A stretch of DNA of 64,000 nt from Cladorhizidae sp. MBARI D1340-BT2 (taxonomy: Eukaryota > Porifera > Demospongiae > Poecilosclerida > Cladorhizidae). Position 1 is the stretch's first letter. Each line of letters opens with the position of its first letter. The DNA is taken from assembly GCA_028752905.1 (NCBI GenBank), contig JAQNBH010000006.1, positions 24,851,811-24,915,810 of the forward strand. Reading direction: 5' to 3'. This document shows, piece after piece, positions 12,331-23,832 of the stretch. Both the position numbers and the translations under genes were made by a program. The notes below the pieces were generated by a model. That model was not told the origin of the DNA, did not search any database, and was given only the letters and a program-made list of their open reading frames with translations.

Positions 12331-13519
12331 CGTAATAACGTATATTTATAACCTAGTGATATATATTTCTGGCTTATTATGTCTCTTGATAGCTCAAATA
12401 TTATATTCCATTCTATAGATATCTACTCATACTTACCAAGCAACTCATACTCTTCATCAGGAGTCATAAAAGCTCCATCAGAAGCACTGGCACTTAAAGT
12501 GTTTGGTCCAACATCCTGAGGAGTTGAAGTTAAAGCTCTGGACAAAAAGCTGCCAACTCCTTAGGGTCTAATACCTCATCACCAAGGAAGGAAGACACTT
12601 GACCTTCATCATCTTCATCTCTATCATAGTCAGAGAGGTCGAAACCGCCATCAAACAACAGCTCTAACACGCGAGCACGATCAAATATTTCAGCCATTTT
12701 TTACTTGAATTCAAAATTGTTTGACGTCATAGTTACCTACGTGCTATATTATACGGTTCATAAATTTTTTGTTGAAATAGAACAGTCCATCGTGCACATT
12801 TACGGTAAGTTTTGAATATGTAGAGTCAACGGTTGATTTTTAATAATTATTAACGCGACGGTCACTCAATCTCGCGCTTCTATGCGGTGAAGCGGTTAAA
12901 ACACAAACACAGAATCTCCGACTACTTGTACTTTTCATTGCGCTGCCTGGCACCAGAATGTTAGCAGTTGAATCGGAATGGACTTCCCTGGCTGCTGGGG
13001 AGCCACTCTCGAGAACCTGAACTGAAGCCAAGATCACCATATTTTTTCTGTATTCAGTTATTTATCACAACCTTTTTGAAATAGAAAGCCAAAGTTTGTA
13101 CTTGTCATCAATAGGAGCCTCTAGCCCTAGATGCCTACTACTCTAACGCCCTAACAGTTTTAGAACTTCTATAACTTTTGACAAACATCAGATGAAGAAT
13201 TGCCAAGAAATATATATATACCATGAGATGTGTTTTTTATCTCTCATTTTTCTCAGCTAATGTTCATTGTGTATCAGTGTCAAGTTAAACAGAAACTTGG
13301 AGCTCTGGAGACTGATAATGTATTTAGGTTGTATGTGGTGAAAAATGGAAATCATTGACTTCTTTTAATATCATGTAAATTCTGACAGTTTGTCCACCTG
13401 TTCTTTATATATGCACGAACTTTATTATTTAGAGGACCACGATACAGCTGCGATTTATTATCCCTACATATATAGTATGAATGCATTCTAGATTTATATT
13501 TTGATTACTGTAACTTTAG

Positions 13520-13685
13520 ACCCTGGATTGCCTACAAGTGCTGGTAGAAATATTGGGACATCAGAGGTCTTCCATTCAAAAGATCCATACAGGTGTATAC
13601 TCTATTGTTGTATTTTCTTGATTTAATGAATGTTTTATTTTTGAGACTCCATCCTTCCCTGATGAGCAAGCCAGTGAAAATCTCG
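13520..13685 (+). pseudogene. Tail-exon pair A1/B1, frameshifted and Tyr lost
   Basis: Exon A1 is 13520-13592 (after TTTAG, before GTGTAT) and exon B1 is 13646-13685 (before GTAGGT). A1 reads DPGLPTSAGRNIGTS, but an extra AG in ACATCAGAGGTC makes it 73 nt instead of the in-frame 71 seen at 41189. B1 reads TPSFPDEQASENLG, with Ser where intact units have Tyr. Copy 2 shares both changes, so the decay came before the copy 1/copy 2 duplication. Confidence 0.65.
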
Positions 13686-13796
13686 GTAGGTGTAACTTAG
13701 TTTGGAATACTGGATTTATTCAATCTGTTTATTTTTCCATGTGGATAATTTTTACACAAATTGATCCATACAATAAACGTGCTTTCATTAAATTAA

Positions 13797-14085
13797 TCAA
13801 GAAGGACTCCCAGGGGAGGAAGCTGTATCACTCAACTCATCAGATGGTCCAGGGTTGTTCGAACTGGTGTTGTGTGACTGGATGGAAGTTGGTATCTCAT
13901 GTTGAACTGGCATCTCTCTAGTTAAGTAAGGCTTCAAGATCCAGACATTAAACTTAACCTTCATAATGTTTTGGTTGTTATCCTGCAGTGTGCAGAGTCC
14001 ATTGGGTGAGACATGAACGATTACATAGGGTCCCAACCAGTCCTGCACCAGCCTGTCTCCTTTTCTGGATACCTTCCTTGCATTC
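13797..14085 (-). pseudogene. Integrase C-terminal fragment with GPY/F motif
   Basis: The minus strand reads KGDRLVQDWLGPYVIVHVSP, continues to NVWILKPYLTRE, then becomes Ser/Pro rich and stops at 13797. The WLGPY core is the GPY/F motif found after the DDE domain in gypsy integrases and Ginger1 transposases. It is a different copy from the Ginger at 2785-7628, which shows no such motif. The upstream part is hidden by the assembly gap, and the right-hand continuation is not recognisable. It marks an insertion that interrupts the duplicon at about 13800. Confidence 0.6.
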
Positions 14086-14185
14086 NNNNNNNNNNNNNNN
14101 NNNNNNNNNNNNNNNNNNNNNNNNNNNNNNNNNNNNNNNNNNNNNNNNNNNNNNNNNNNNNNNNNNNNNNNNNNNNNNNNNNNNN
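14086..14185. other. Assembly gap (run of N)
   Basis: One hundred unknown bases. Open frames passing through it are not evidence of coding. Confidence 0.99.
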
Positions 14186-16455
14186 CTTGGACAATGCAGG
14201 CCCACCATAAAAGCTGACAGAAACTCATTCTGATCCTGGTGCTATAATGGAGCTCTCTAGCTAATGCTGGCAGGTCAGTTTCTTCTCAGGAATGATCTGC
14301 CTGATTTTATTAAGCTGCATACGTATTGTAGCCGCCCAATTATTCCAACAAATGGAGTTCTAATAATTGAAAATCATCGATAACTGAACTTCAGTGTGGA
14401 AGACCTTCAGCTATTTTTAGCTCCACATAAAATCATTGGCAATCCACTCTCCTATACTGCATTCCACTGCCACTCAAGCTAAATTTATCCAGTTCTTCAT
14501 AATATCACAGATCTTGAGCTCAACATTGATATTAAGGAAAACTCTTTTTGTCTTTTGAATAGGTCTGGCCATACTCTCTGCTTAGACTAGAACATGCCGG
14601 ACTAGTGAATGCTATATGACATCCCTCCACATTGGACTAGGGATGTTGACCTATTGAAGTGCAAAGCATGTTACTTCATAGCAGCAGTCTAATATCAGTC
14701 ATCAACATTACCATAGAGAAAAATCCATCGTAAGCCCAAAAGTTGTGGAGAACTCAGGTTGCAGAGCAAGTTTAATGATATTGTCACCAAACTTTGGTTT
14801 GTTTGGTCGTATACCTAACCATACACATGAGGCAATCCTAGGTCTATGATTGGTTGCCATGGATATGGGCAGCGACATGATTGGTGACAGAGAAAGCTAA
14901 TAAGTGTTATGTTAGTAAACATTGCAGAGAGTGGAAGTTGCTGCATGGACCCAAAGAAGGCTGGTAGAAGAATAATTTTGACGCAAAATTCATAATTTGC
15001 AGGAGATTATTAATGTTACTTTCTGTGATGGTTCTCACGAAAAAAAGTTAGATCTTTTCTTATGTCTGGGCATTTGTGAGACGAGAACCAAATGGAAGTT
15101 TTAGACTTTCCCACAAGATGCCTCAAACTTGAGAAGTCTTGAGTTGCCCTAACTCTGAAGTATTTGGGTTTGCATGCACTAGAATAAATTTAAAGTAGTA
15201 TAGCCATAATAGTTAAATATTTGCTCTACATTCTCATCACCTCACTTGCCATATGGTATAGAGTGAGGATATGTTCTTGGGAATAAAATTACCCCCAAAA
15301 AATATCCTGTATTGCTGTGCACATATTAAACATATCTGACCATGCCTTAAGGGTTTCTCCATTGTGGTTATGATGTTTGGAAGCTAACTAACGTAAGAGC
15401 AGCAAGATACTCGTTAGGAAATTGTGGACAGCTACAGATATTTGCAGCTATAAACAGGCCTGGTTATGCTAGTAAAACTCCTGCTGCAATGTTCTGTGAA
15501 ACACATTACCCTAATGTTGAAGCTTATTACACATGCTCATAACCTGATATTTATTTCAAGAGCGGCACTTCATAATCGACCATATGGATGTTAACGACAT
15601 GTATACTAAACAACTTTTGGTGAAATAAAACATGAGAGGCAAATCAACCAGAGTTTAGAGCTGGCATAACAGTGACATCCAACAACAGTGGAGAATTGGT
15701 CAACAAGGCTTGAAAGATTGTGATCGAGCTTCAGGACATGCAATGCATAATTCTGAAGGTGAAAGCAGTTAATATCAAGGAAAAGAAATCCATGCATACA
15801 TCCAAGCTTAGTTGAGATCTTAGAGCAGTGAAAGCATTGTAAAGAGAGGTCAATTCTGAGTCTACCTTGCTTGATAGCTATAATAGTTGCCGACTTTCCA
15901 GGAGCAGTTTAATGCTTTCCTGCAGAGAGTGGAGATGCACATAAAGAGCCAATTGATTATCCATAGAGATATAGATATTACTCGTAGTATTTTGTACTAT
16001 TACATTGTGTTCATCCATGTTTTACTTATATATTAACTTGCTGTATGAAAGTTCATCATTGGTGAGATTTGTTTCTAAACAACTCTCCTCAGCATTGGTC
16101 AACAATATTTACAAACATTCATTTTGGAATTTGTGTATTGTTGTTCACCAAAAATGCTTCTCTCAAACTCTCCCCTTTTTCATGTGATGAGAGACGATAA
16201 GGTTTACAGTGAAATGTCAACTGTGACATTAATTTACAAAATAACTGGTTACATAGAGGGAAGTGAGGAGGACCATATCTTGCAACTGGAATGGTCTCAG
16301 AACTAATTCAAATTCCATTCAGTATAGATATCAATGTATGATCAATTAAATCGAAAACTATTGTAGCTTTCAAAGTATTCTCAGTTGACATTGTAGATAT
16401 AACTTTCTAGATTATTAACTTAAATTTGCTCATTTGAAATTCCTTCTAACCTCAA
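14186..16455. other. No gene recognised
   Basis: AT-rich sequence with only short, unremarkable frames on both strands. It has no counterpart in copies 2 or 3 of the duplicon, so it is probably inserted or rearranged DNA that continues the integrase fragment at 13797. Confidence 0.5.
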
Positions 16456-16513
16456 TCAGGAATAATAAGATGCTAAGATTCGTATGAGTCTTAGCATCTC
16501 ATTGTTCCTGATG
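16456..16513. repeat. 24-bp stem hairpin
   Basis: Arms ATCAGGAATAATAAGATGCT(AAGA) and (TCTT)AGCATCTCATTGTTCCTGAT pair over 24 bases with one G-U pair and one mismatch around a 10-base loop. It could be a tiny foldback element or a structured RNA; nothing else in the sequence decides this. Confidence 0.6.
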
Positions 16514-17312
16514 AAGGCTAGAGCATTAGCCAGAATGTTGAGTGGGTAAATTTAAGTTGATTGTCGAGACAGTCTGTGTAACAAACAATTCTAGCATAAA
16601 AAGCTATGGTCTCAGCAGTATACTTGGCTATGTATATGCTACCTCCTGGCATCTCATCAGCTTATCCAGATGCTACTGCTCAACTTTACTGTTCTCTCCT
16701 GACATGTTCAAGACAGCAAAAACAGTAGCGCCTGATTGGCATATGAACAAACATGTGTGAGTCCACTATTGTGGCTTACCAGGGAACAATTCTTATGCCA
16801 GTGTGGACAGCAGGTCCCTAACCAGCTCCAAATATGTAGGAACCAGCTTATTTTTGTGTGTGAACAGCTTGCTTTTACAAATGCCTAACCATCACAAATG
16901 CAACTGCGAAGAAATTACTCTACTATAGCTAAAGGATCCCAAAATCTAGAACGATCTGTAGTGACTTACCAAGGATGGAAAAATTAACTCAGTATGCAGA
17001 ACAGGATGTAAAAGATAAAACAGTTAGAGAGAAATAATTTCATGAACTGTACAACCTAATACCTTTTTTTACGATATCTATTTCTGGTGCTCCTCTCCCT
17101 TAAGTATTTCTTTAACTCTTCACTTGTATTACAATTAGTTTTTATAATTAAGTACTTCTTTTCCAGCAGTCACTGATAGTAAGCAGCTCCATTTAACAAC
17201 ATGTATGCAGAGTGTATGCATATTTTTTATGATGTAACTGTCAACTCACTGATTATAGATGTATACAATAACCAAAAGACACACTTTTCGTGATAGGACT
17301 TGATATAGGCAG

Positions 17313-17773
17313 AGCAACGTAAACGTGACCATGCTACTGAAAACCGAAAGCGACTCGAAGGTGAGCTTCATACTGATGATCAAAGAACCAGTTTAATCTG
17401 AGTTTTTCAATAGTGGAGTTGGAGAGCTCTCAAAGAGTCCTTGATAGAAGCAACTTTCAGAGAGCTCTCAAAGTGTCGTTGATCTGAAGGAAGAACTTTC
17501 AGAGAGCTCTCAAAGTGTCATTGATCTGAAGGAAGAACTTTCAGAGAGCTCTCAAAGTGTTCATTGATCTGAAAGAGCAACTTTCAAAGAACTCTCAAAG
17601 TATCGTTGATCTGAAGAAGCAACTTTTAGAGAGCTCTCAAAGTGTCACTGATCTGAAGGAAGAACTTTCAGAGAGCTCTCAAAATGTCGTTGATCTGAAG
17701 GAGCAAGTTTCGGAGAACTCTCACACTATCACTGATCTGAAGAAGGACTTGATTCACTACGAATCAAGATATG
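17313..17773 (+). pseudogene. Coiled-coil exons, copy 2, frameshifted
   Basis: Duplicate of the exons at 116-579: a 48-nt exon at 17313-17360 and a coil exon at 17414-17773. The first repeat unit has lost bases, reading AGAGTCCTTGATAGAAG where copy 1 reads through GTGGATCTGAAGAAG. A single extra T near 17560 (GTGTTCATTG against GTGTCATTG) shifts the frame. Downstream units from 17557 are still open. The third exon seen in copy 1 is missing because of the 2.1-kb deletion near 18304. It is therefore a decayed copy unless an unusual splice skips the damage. Confidence 0.65.
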
Positions 17774-18257
17774 GTAAGCAATCATACTATATATGGCATG
17801 GTGTCCAGACATTTATTTCTGTATGTGCATAACATGGATATGTGGGAGGTGACGGCCACAAGCGTGCATGGCAGGATTTTGTTTCTGCTCATGTCTGTTT
17901 GTGCATTTGTATGTATGACTGTCTCGGAGGATCATTGCAAAACTTGGTAGGCAGATTATTAAGTATGTATCATCATTCAATTTTGAAGAGTCATGATCAA
18001 TGGGGACGGCCCATTATGCTGCTTTTCATAAGTAATATCTGAGGAAAGACTTGTTTCAAGTGCATAATTATGACTAACGTCTTTTTTATATGTTGCCTAT
18101 TGACCTGTCTGTTCATTTTCCATGTGAGTATGCTATTCATTTGGAACTGGGGTAAAAAATTATTTTTAGCATTCATAAAAAGATTTGCATAAAATTATAT
18201 CTTAGAGAATCGTGCTTAAAGCTTACATATATGTTCAAACAATTTACATTACTGTAA

Positions 18258-21200
18258 TTATATACTGCAAGCCCATGGGCAATTAAAACCTGAGATTGGT
18301 ATTGTGGGTGTCCAATCCATATCTTCTGATCGAAATACAACTCTGGGAATCTTGATGCACTTGTCATGGTACCACTCCCCACATTTTGAACATTCTGCCA
18401 TCCTACTTTTGTTCCATGGCATTCGGCAGACGCAGTACAGTTCGATTGTTTGAAATGGTTCGATTGCCGGAGAGAGGTTTGTAACAGTTTTACCAGGAAA
18501 AGGTAGCATTTTACGTGACTCGAAACAATTTACGAGGTGACATCTCATTTTGGAGATATCCTTGGCTGGATCTTCACCATAACAGAGGGCTACTGCACAA
18601 GCAATAGCAAAAACTCCACAGTCATTACCATTGGTCTGCTGCTGAATGTTCATAAACCTTGCTGTGATCGTTTTATTCCTTGAAAATACAAGTGCAGCTA
18701 TCTGTTCAGAAGTTAATTGAGGCAAACGATTGTAAAGACTATCATATACCTTAACTTCACTATTATCTTCCTTGCTCAGCTCAATGCAGATCCAGTGGTT
18801 GTTTTGACTGTTCAAAATCTAGACTGCATGACTCTGAATAACGTCAGTGCTAAGATTAGAGACCACAGTAGTAGCTTGCAATCCATTGATGGAGAGAAGT
18901 ACTTTTTTGAGAAGTTTCTGAGAGGCATACATATGGGAATCCACTAACCAGTTTCCATTAAGAATCATGTCACGATCTTCTTTATACAACACTAGGTCTG
19001 GGATCCACATTGGTGGGACTGGTATATCAGGGTAGTGATCAACAATAACTAGTCCAGGCTTTCTATCATCACTGACAGAACTATCTAGAAGTTCAACATC
19101 ATCGACATTTTTTTGGTCTTTAGTAGCTCTACTGACAGTACCACCCACAACACTACTATCAGGCCACTTACAGAACTACCTACAAGTTTGACATCATCGA
19201 CAACTTTTTTTCCACAGGTAAGCCAGTAGCTCTGGTGATGGCACTACCCACAAACAACACCATCATGGAATCCTTTCTTGTCACTGTTAAAGCAAGGTAA
19301 TCCAGTATGACATCTTTTGGTGCACAACTTTCTGGCTTTCTTACAAGAGCAATGAGAGTTTTTGCATCCACCTTTGCAACCACATGAGTTACCATAATAG
19401 GCATTCTTAGGGTTAAAGAGCAGTGCAGTTTCTCGTAGAGACAAAAAGGATTCCATTTTCCATTCATTTGGTGAAAGCTCGACTTTGCCAGAATACCGCT
19501 CAAGTTGTCCATCATAAGCACAGTTTTTCAATACCCCATATTGACAACGTAGGCGATACACAGGTCTCTTGGTACCAGAGACAACAACTATTACACATGG
19601 TATCCGTCGAAAATCAGTTGATGCTCTGTCGATTCGTGGGATTTGAATGCTGACTAAATCCCCAACAGCAAATGATTCAACAGCATGGCGTTTCCGTTTA
19701 CTGTATTGTTTCACCATTCTTTCAGCATTCAATCGATAGTTTCTATCAGCTTCCTTTCTTCGTTTGCTATGCTTTTGGCTTGTTGCCAATGGAGTACCTG
19801 AAGAAATATTTTTAATAAAATGTTTATTACATCATCAAAATGTTATATAATGGGATTGCTAAAAGTAATTCACTTGTGTTTTCACTCTCAAGTCTCAACA
19901 CAAGGAAAGCTCTGTGCAATGTTTATTTGGTATTAAAATAGAATGTCTAAAATTGTTTTACTCTCCATTATACTGACCCTGGATTAGAAATATTAAAAGG
20001 TCTAAAATTGTTTTACTTTGCTTATTTCTGATATCAATCTCTGTGCAATGAGGTTCACTACAGTGAGGGACAGATGGTGAGGAGTGTTCAGCAGAGCTTG
20101 GATCATCTGAACAAGGTAGAGGAGTAGAACTTTTGTCTGCTGATACATGTTCCATAGGCTCAGTTTCATTGATCAAGTCTGCGATATCTTCCTCCATTAC
20201 TGACCCTAGATTAGTACCTGGAAATACACCGTATGTGGTGGTTGTCCGTATCCCAATTCGTATGGAGTACACTTCATGGTTTCATGAACACATGTATTCA
20301 GTTGATCTAGTAGTATACACACACATACCAAAAAAAGCAGAGATGACCAAGTATGTGAAGTTCATGCTGCCATCAGGATGCCCATATTAGTACTACAATG
20401 GCTGTACTAAACACTCATCTATAACCTATCAATCACCATTACCATGAAAAGTTCAGCTAGATTACATATTTATGGTATCTTCTTTTATAGTATCATACAG
20501 TCACCAATTATAGTTGTTTATGAATCACTATTGTTTATGAAACACTATTATGAAAATCAAACATACACTGAATTTCAGGTAACCAATGTGACCATGCCAT
20601 ATCACATTCATTCTGTTCAAACCGACATGCAAGAAGTTCTTCAACTTTAGCATTTGCACGTTCCACTAGACCCTGTGATTAAGGGTGTCTTGGTCGACCG
20701 TTTATGATGGTGGCTTTCCCCGGCCAGGTCTTCACCAGTTTGTCTATGATATGATTGACAAATTCTCTTCCGTTATCAGATTGAAATATCTATACATAGG
20801 AACACTCAAGCATGCTGTAACCATTAATAATCAATTATGGGTCACACAAACCTTGGGAACACCGAAATATGCAAAAACACGACTGGACAAGTTTTTAGCC
20901 ACCTCAATTGCACTCTTGTGCTCAAGAGCAAACAGTACATGGAATTTGGACCAATTATACAAGTAGTGGCCAATCCAGTTATGGCGGTCGTCTGGTCTAT
21001 GTCGCATGTCAATCAAATCCACCTAAATAAGACAATACTAAATACCAACATATTTGGTACTAATAATATTACCTGTCCTCGAGTGATAAACCCAGAAGAA
21101 ATGATAGGTTTAAGTGGGGCACTGTTGGTTTGTGGCTTCTGAAGGTTACACACATTACATATTTGAACGTACTTCTCCACAACAGATCTTGGTAGACACG

Positions 21201-21300
21201 CATAGTTCGAAGAAATCTAGAGGGAGTATGGTGAAGACAGAGAATTGAATTACCAGCATTTTGCATTGATAACCAAAACAGATCACTATTATAAAATGTC
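18258..21300 (-). pseudogene. Ginger transposase, copy 2, with altered C-terminus
   Basis: Same domain order as copy 1: zinc-binding segment with an intact CxxC (ICNVCNLQKPQ) near 21150, integrase core at 21022-20640, Cys-rich motif at 19789-19244, then Ulp1 and PHD at 19148-18258. The region ahead of the protease is longer here (109 residues, containing IPVPPMWIPDLVLYKEDRD). The in-frame TAG before the Ulp1 His is shared with copy 1. The deletion at 18304 removes the last two PHD cysteines and fuses the frame to unrelated sequence (DMDWTPTIPISGFNCPWACS). The finger is therefore broken although the frame stays open. The extra 11 bases at 21254 against copy 1 look like the ancestral exon end. 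Confidence 0.75.
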
Positions 21301-21543
21301 GCTGGTTGTTTACCACATACTAAAACAACAGGATTAACCCATGGGTATTTAGATATTCAACATTAAAAAGCTGAGAGGTGTATGCTTGCTCTATCTAGTG
21401 GATGAAACGGACAATGTAAATCTAAATTTCCATTTCTCCTTCCTACAACCTCTTCCCACGTGGGAGCAAACTTGATTCGATCTGATTGGTGATCAGGAAT
21501 TGGCTTTCGCGATCCTAGGATTGAGCAAATTCCAGGTTTGCGG
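18304..21543 (-). mobile_element. Ginger-type transposon, copy 2, left end deleted
   Basis: It is near-identical to 3222-7628 but lacks the left terminal repeat and 1.2 kb near the right. The right terminal inverted repeat survives at 21506-21543. Copies 1 and 2 occupy the same site, so they descend from one insertion that was then duplicated with its flanks. Confidence 0.8.
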
Positions 21544-22587
21544 ATAACATATATATTGTAATTGGCGAGATGCAACAATTGCCTTCAAGCAGTATATAGA
21601 AAGGCAGTGCCACAAGTGTTCTGTGGAGTAGGTACTGACACAATGGTCCGGGCATTGTGGTAATAAATATTATTAACCCTGTGCATTTATACTTTGAGAC
21701 ATCAGCAAAACGTTGTCTCAATGTTTACAAAAATGCCTATGATCAATTTTTTTTACAAAATATAATGCTCTCTTGCTTTATGGTTAGTGTAAGTAGATCT
21801 TCATTATCTTTCATGCAATTAGAGATAGTTCTTGTAGCATTGGTTGCACACATCACAAGAATCAATATTTGCATAATACTTACAGGTCCCCAGCATCCTT
21901 CTCTTTATACTCAAGTCATTATTCTCAATAGCTCATCCAAACACTGATGATGGATGTAGTGTTCTATTTTTTACAAGCTAGCATGCTTAATTATAATTTT
22001 TTTTACTGCTTATATCTTGGAATCATCTTCCCTCATAAACTTCAGCAACTTATAAGAATTCCTATCACTATGGTCGTTGTGGCTGCTGATTCCAAATCCC
22101 TGTCTAGGAAAGAATTCGAGGAATGATGGTTTAGTAGCCATTGCTAAGAACTGCTACATGTCACTTAAATTGCATGTTGTTGTGCAGGTAGCTAATACTA
22201 CACAGAATGCTTGTGATACTGCATCTGTGTATGTTGCTTGTAGTAAACTATTGCATTTCCATATACATAACTACAAGTAATAATTACCTACCTGACTGTA
22301 TGCTTGCATAAAGATATAAATATTATCCAGTTAGCAATTCCATTCTTATTTACATAGCATTAGAGATTCAAGCCTTCATGGACTATCCTTGTCACAACTG
22401 TCAAGCAAAAATAACAGGGCACCCGACCTTCAAAATTAAGCCACTGCTACGAAAGGAACTAAGTCGTCTGGAATTATCCTAACACTGTCTTTTTCAAAAA
22501 GGTTGCTTGGGCCAAAATATTAACTTGGTTGTGAGGCTCGTTATGGAAAGGCAAGGATCCAGTTCTAGTAGAAGCACTAGAAACATG

Positions 22588-22613
22588 TTAAGCAATATTG
22601 CCAGCCATATTAA
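22588..22613. other. Two empty piggyBac target sites
   Basis: TTAA at 22588-22591 and at 22610-22613, with 18 bp between. They are the pre-insertion state of the two piggyBac-like elements in copy 1. Confidence 0.9.
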
Positions 22614-23240
22614 AACACAATCACAGAATCTCCGACTACTTGTACCATTCATTGCGCTGCCTGGCACCAGAATATTAGCAGTTGAATCGGAATGGACTTC
22701 CCTGGCTGCTGGGGAGCCACTCTCGAGAGCCTGAACTGAAGCCAAGACCACCAAGATCACCATAATTTTTGGTATTCAGTTATTTATCACAACCTTTTTG
22801 AAATAGAAAGCCAAAGTTTGTACTTGTCATCAATAGGAGCCTCTAGCCCTAGATACCTACTACTCTAATGCCCTAGCAGTTTTAGAACTTCTATAACTTT
22901 TGACAAACATCAGATGAAGAATTGCCAAGAAATATATATATACCATGAGATGTGTTTTTTAACTCTCATTTTTCTCAGCTAATGTTCATTGTGTATCAGT
23001 GTCAAGTTAAACAGAAACTTGGAGCTCTGGAGACTGATAATATATTTAGGATGTATGTGGTGAAAAATGGAAATCATTGACTTCTTTTAATATCATGTAA
23101 TTCTGACAGTTTGTCCACCTGTTCTTTATATATGTACGCACTTTATTATTTAGAGGACCACGATACAGCTGTGATTTATTATCCCTACATATATAGTATG
23201 AATGCATTCTTGATTTATATTTTGTTTACTGTAACTTTAG

Positions 23241-23406
23241 ACCCTGGATTGCCTACAAGTGCTGGTACAAATATTGGGACATCAGAGGTCTTCCATTCAA
23301 AAGATCCATAGAGGTGTATACTCTATTGTTGTATTTTCTTGATTTAATGAATGTTTTATTTTTGAGACTCCTTCCTTCCTTGATGAGCAAGCCAGTGAGA
23401 ATCTCG
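23241..23406 (+). pseudogene. Tail-exon pair A2/B2, frameshifted and Tyr lost
   Basis: Exon A2 is 23241-23313 and B2 is 23367-23406. Same 2-base insertion and Tyr-to-Ser change as A1/B1 (B2 reads TPSFLDEQASENLG). In addition the A2 end reads CCATAGAG where copy 1 has CCATACAG. Confidence 0.62.
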
Positions 23407-23719
23407 GTAGGTGTAACTTAGTTTGGAATACTGGATTTATTCAATCTGTTTATTTTTCCATGTGGATAATTTTTACACAAATTGACTATTTTTCTCAGCT
23501 CATGTTCAAAGATGTCAGTCAAGAAAGTAGGATTACTCTGACAATTTTTACATATGCTCTACAAAAATATTGTTTAAATGGGCAAGCACTCTTTTAAAAC
23601 ACAATGGGAAAAGTAGGTCCTAAAACTACACAACTCTAGTATGGCACCAAACATTGATTGAATTAGCTTAGTATGCACACAGTATAAACGCATTCTAAAA
23701 TGTCCCATTTTTTATCCAG

Positions 23720-23832
23720 GATTGCCTACAAATGATGTTCCAACATTTGGCCTCTCAGGAGATGGTCTTCCAGCCATACATGTGAGCCAATAGCTCTATC
23801 CTTGACTGGTGAGCAAGCCTATGAAATTCCTG
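23720..23832 (+). pseudogene. Tail-exon pair A3/B3, intron collapsed
   Basis: Exon A3 (23720-23781, after ATCCAG, before GTGAGCC) reads GLPTNDVPTFGLSGDGLPAI in the phase 1 to 0 pattern. The intron that should follow is only about 16 bases before the B3 remnant (LTGEQAYEIPG, ending 23832 at GTATGT). Compared with A7/B7, the intron body, its acceptor and the first bases of B3 are deleted. Reading straight through A3 and the remnant does not restore a normal junction. The YEIP motif itself is intact. Confidence 0.55.

Larger units (their letters stand above)
11385..12697 (-). pseudogene. piggyBac-type transposase 2, catalytic core missing
   Basis: Starting at ATG 12697, an acidic N-terminus can be read (MAEIFDRARVLELLFDGGFD, then DYDRDEDDEGQVSSFLGDEV). 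It closes at 12530, and a further exon-like piece ends in a GTAAGT donor near 12437. Nearer the left end, 11800-11594 encodes repeats of KAKEEE. The C-terminal Cys-rich domain then follows (CHCSLCGISLCAVRGRTCF, REFHTLSDYLH) and stops at 11385. As in element 1, the catalytic middle is gone and a low-complexity block stands near where it was. Loss of one base within the repeat (CTCTTCTTGG) breaks the frame. Confidence 0.72.
10785..12895 (-). mobile_element. piggyBac-like element 2, inserted at a second TTAA 18 bp away
   Basis: It is flanked by TTAA at 10781-10784 and 12896-12899. Ends are CCCTTTCACCGTCGAC on the left and, inverted on the right, CCGCTTCACCGCATAG. Copy 2 holds the empty site at 22610-22613. 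The orientation is opposite to element 1, judged from the coding remnants. Element 2 is a separate insertion and not part of element 1, because the 18 bp between the two target sites matches copy 2 exactly (GCAATATTGCCAGCCATA). Confidence 0.88.
1..13800. repeat. Segmental duplicon, copy 1 (left edge outside window)
   Basis: Long stretches recur almost unchanged at 17203-23484, in the same order and orientation: coiled-coil exon, Ginger transposase, then the tail-exon pair A1/B1. Relative to copy 2, this copy keeps about 2.1 kb at 1132-3222 and about 1.2 kb at 6332-7513, and it carries two extra piggyBac-like insertions (8680-10758 and 10785-12895). Agreement with copy 2 ends near 13761. The next 40 bases still resemble copy 3 near 39310, so the break there is a deletion in copy 2. 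The left boundary cannot be set because it lies at or before base 1. Confidence 0.9.

Noticed and set aside
13797..14233. Continuous frames across 14086-14185
   Set aside because: They run through unknown bases and cannot be read.
22494..22763. Minus-strand 89-codon frame with a signal-peptide-like start and hydrophobic stretch
   Set aside because: The same region in duplicon copies 1 and 3 does not keep this frame, so there is no sign of coding constraint.
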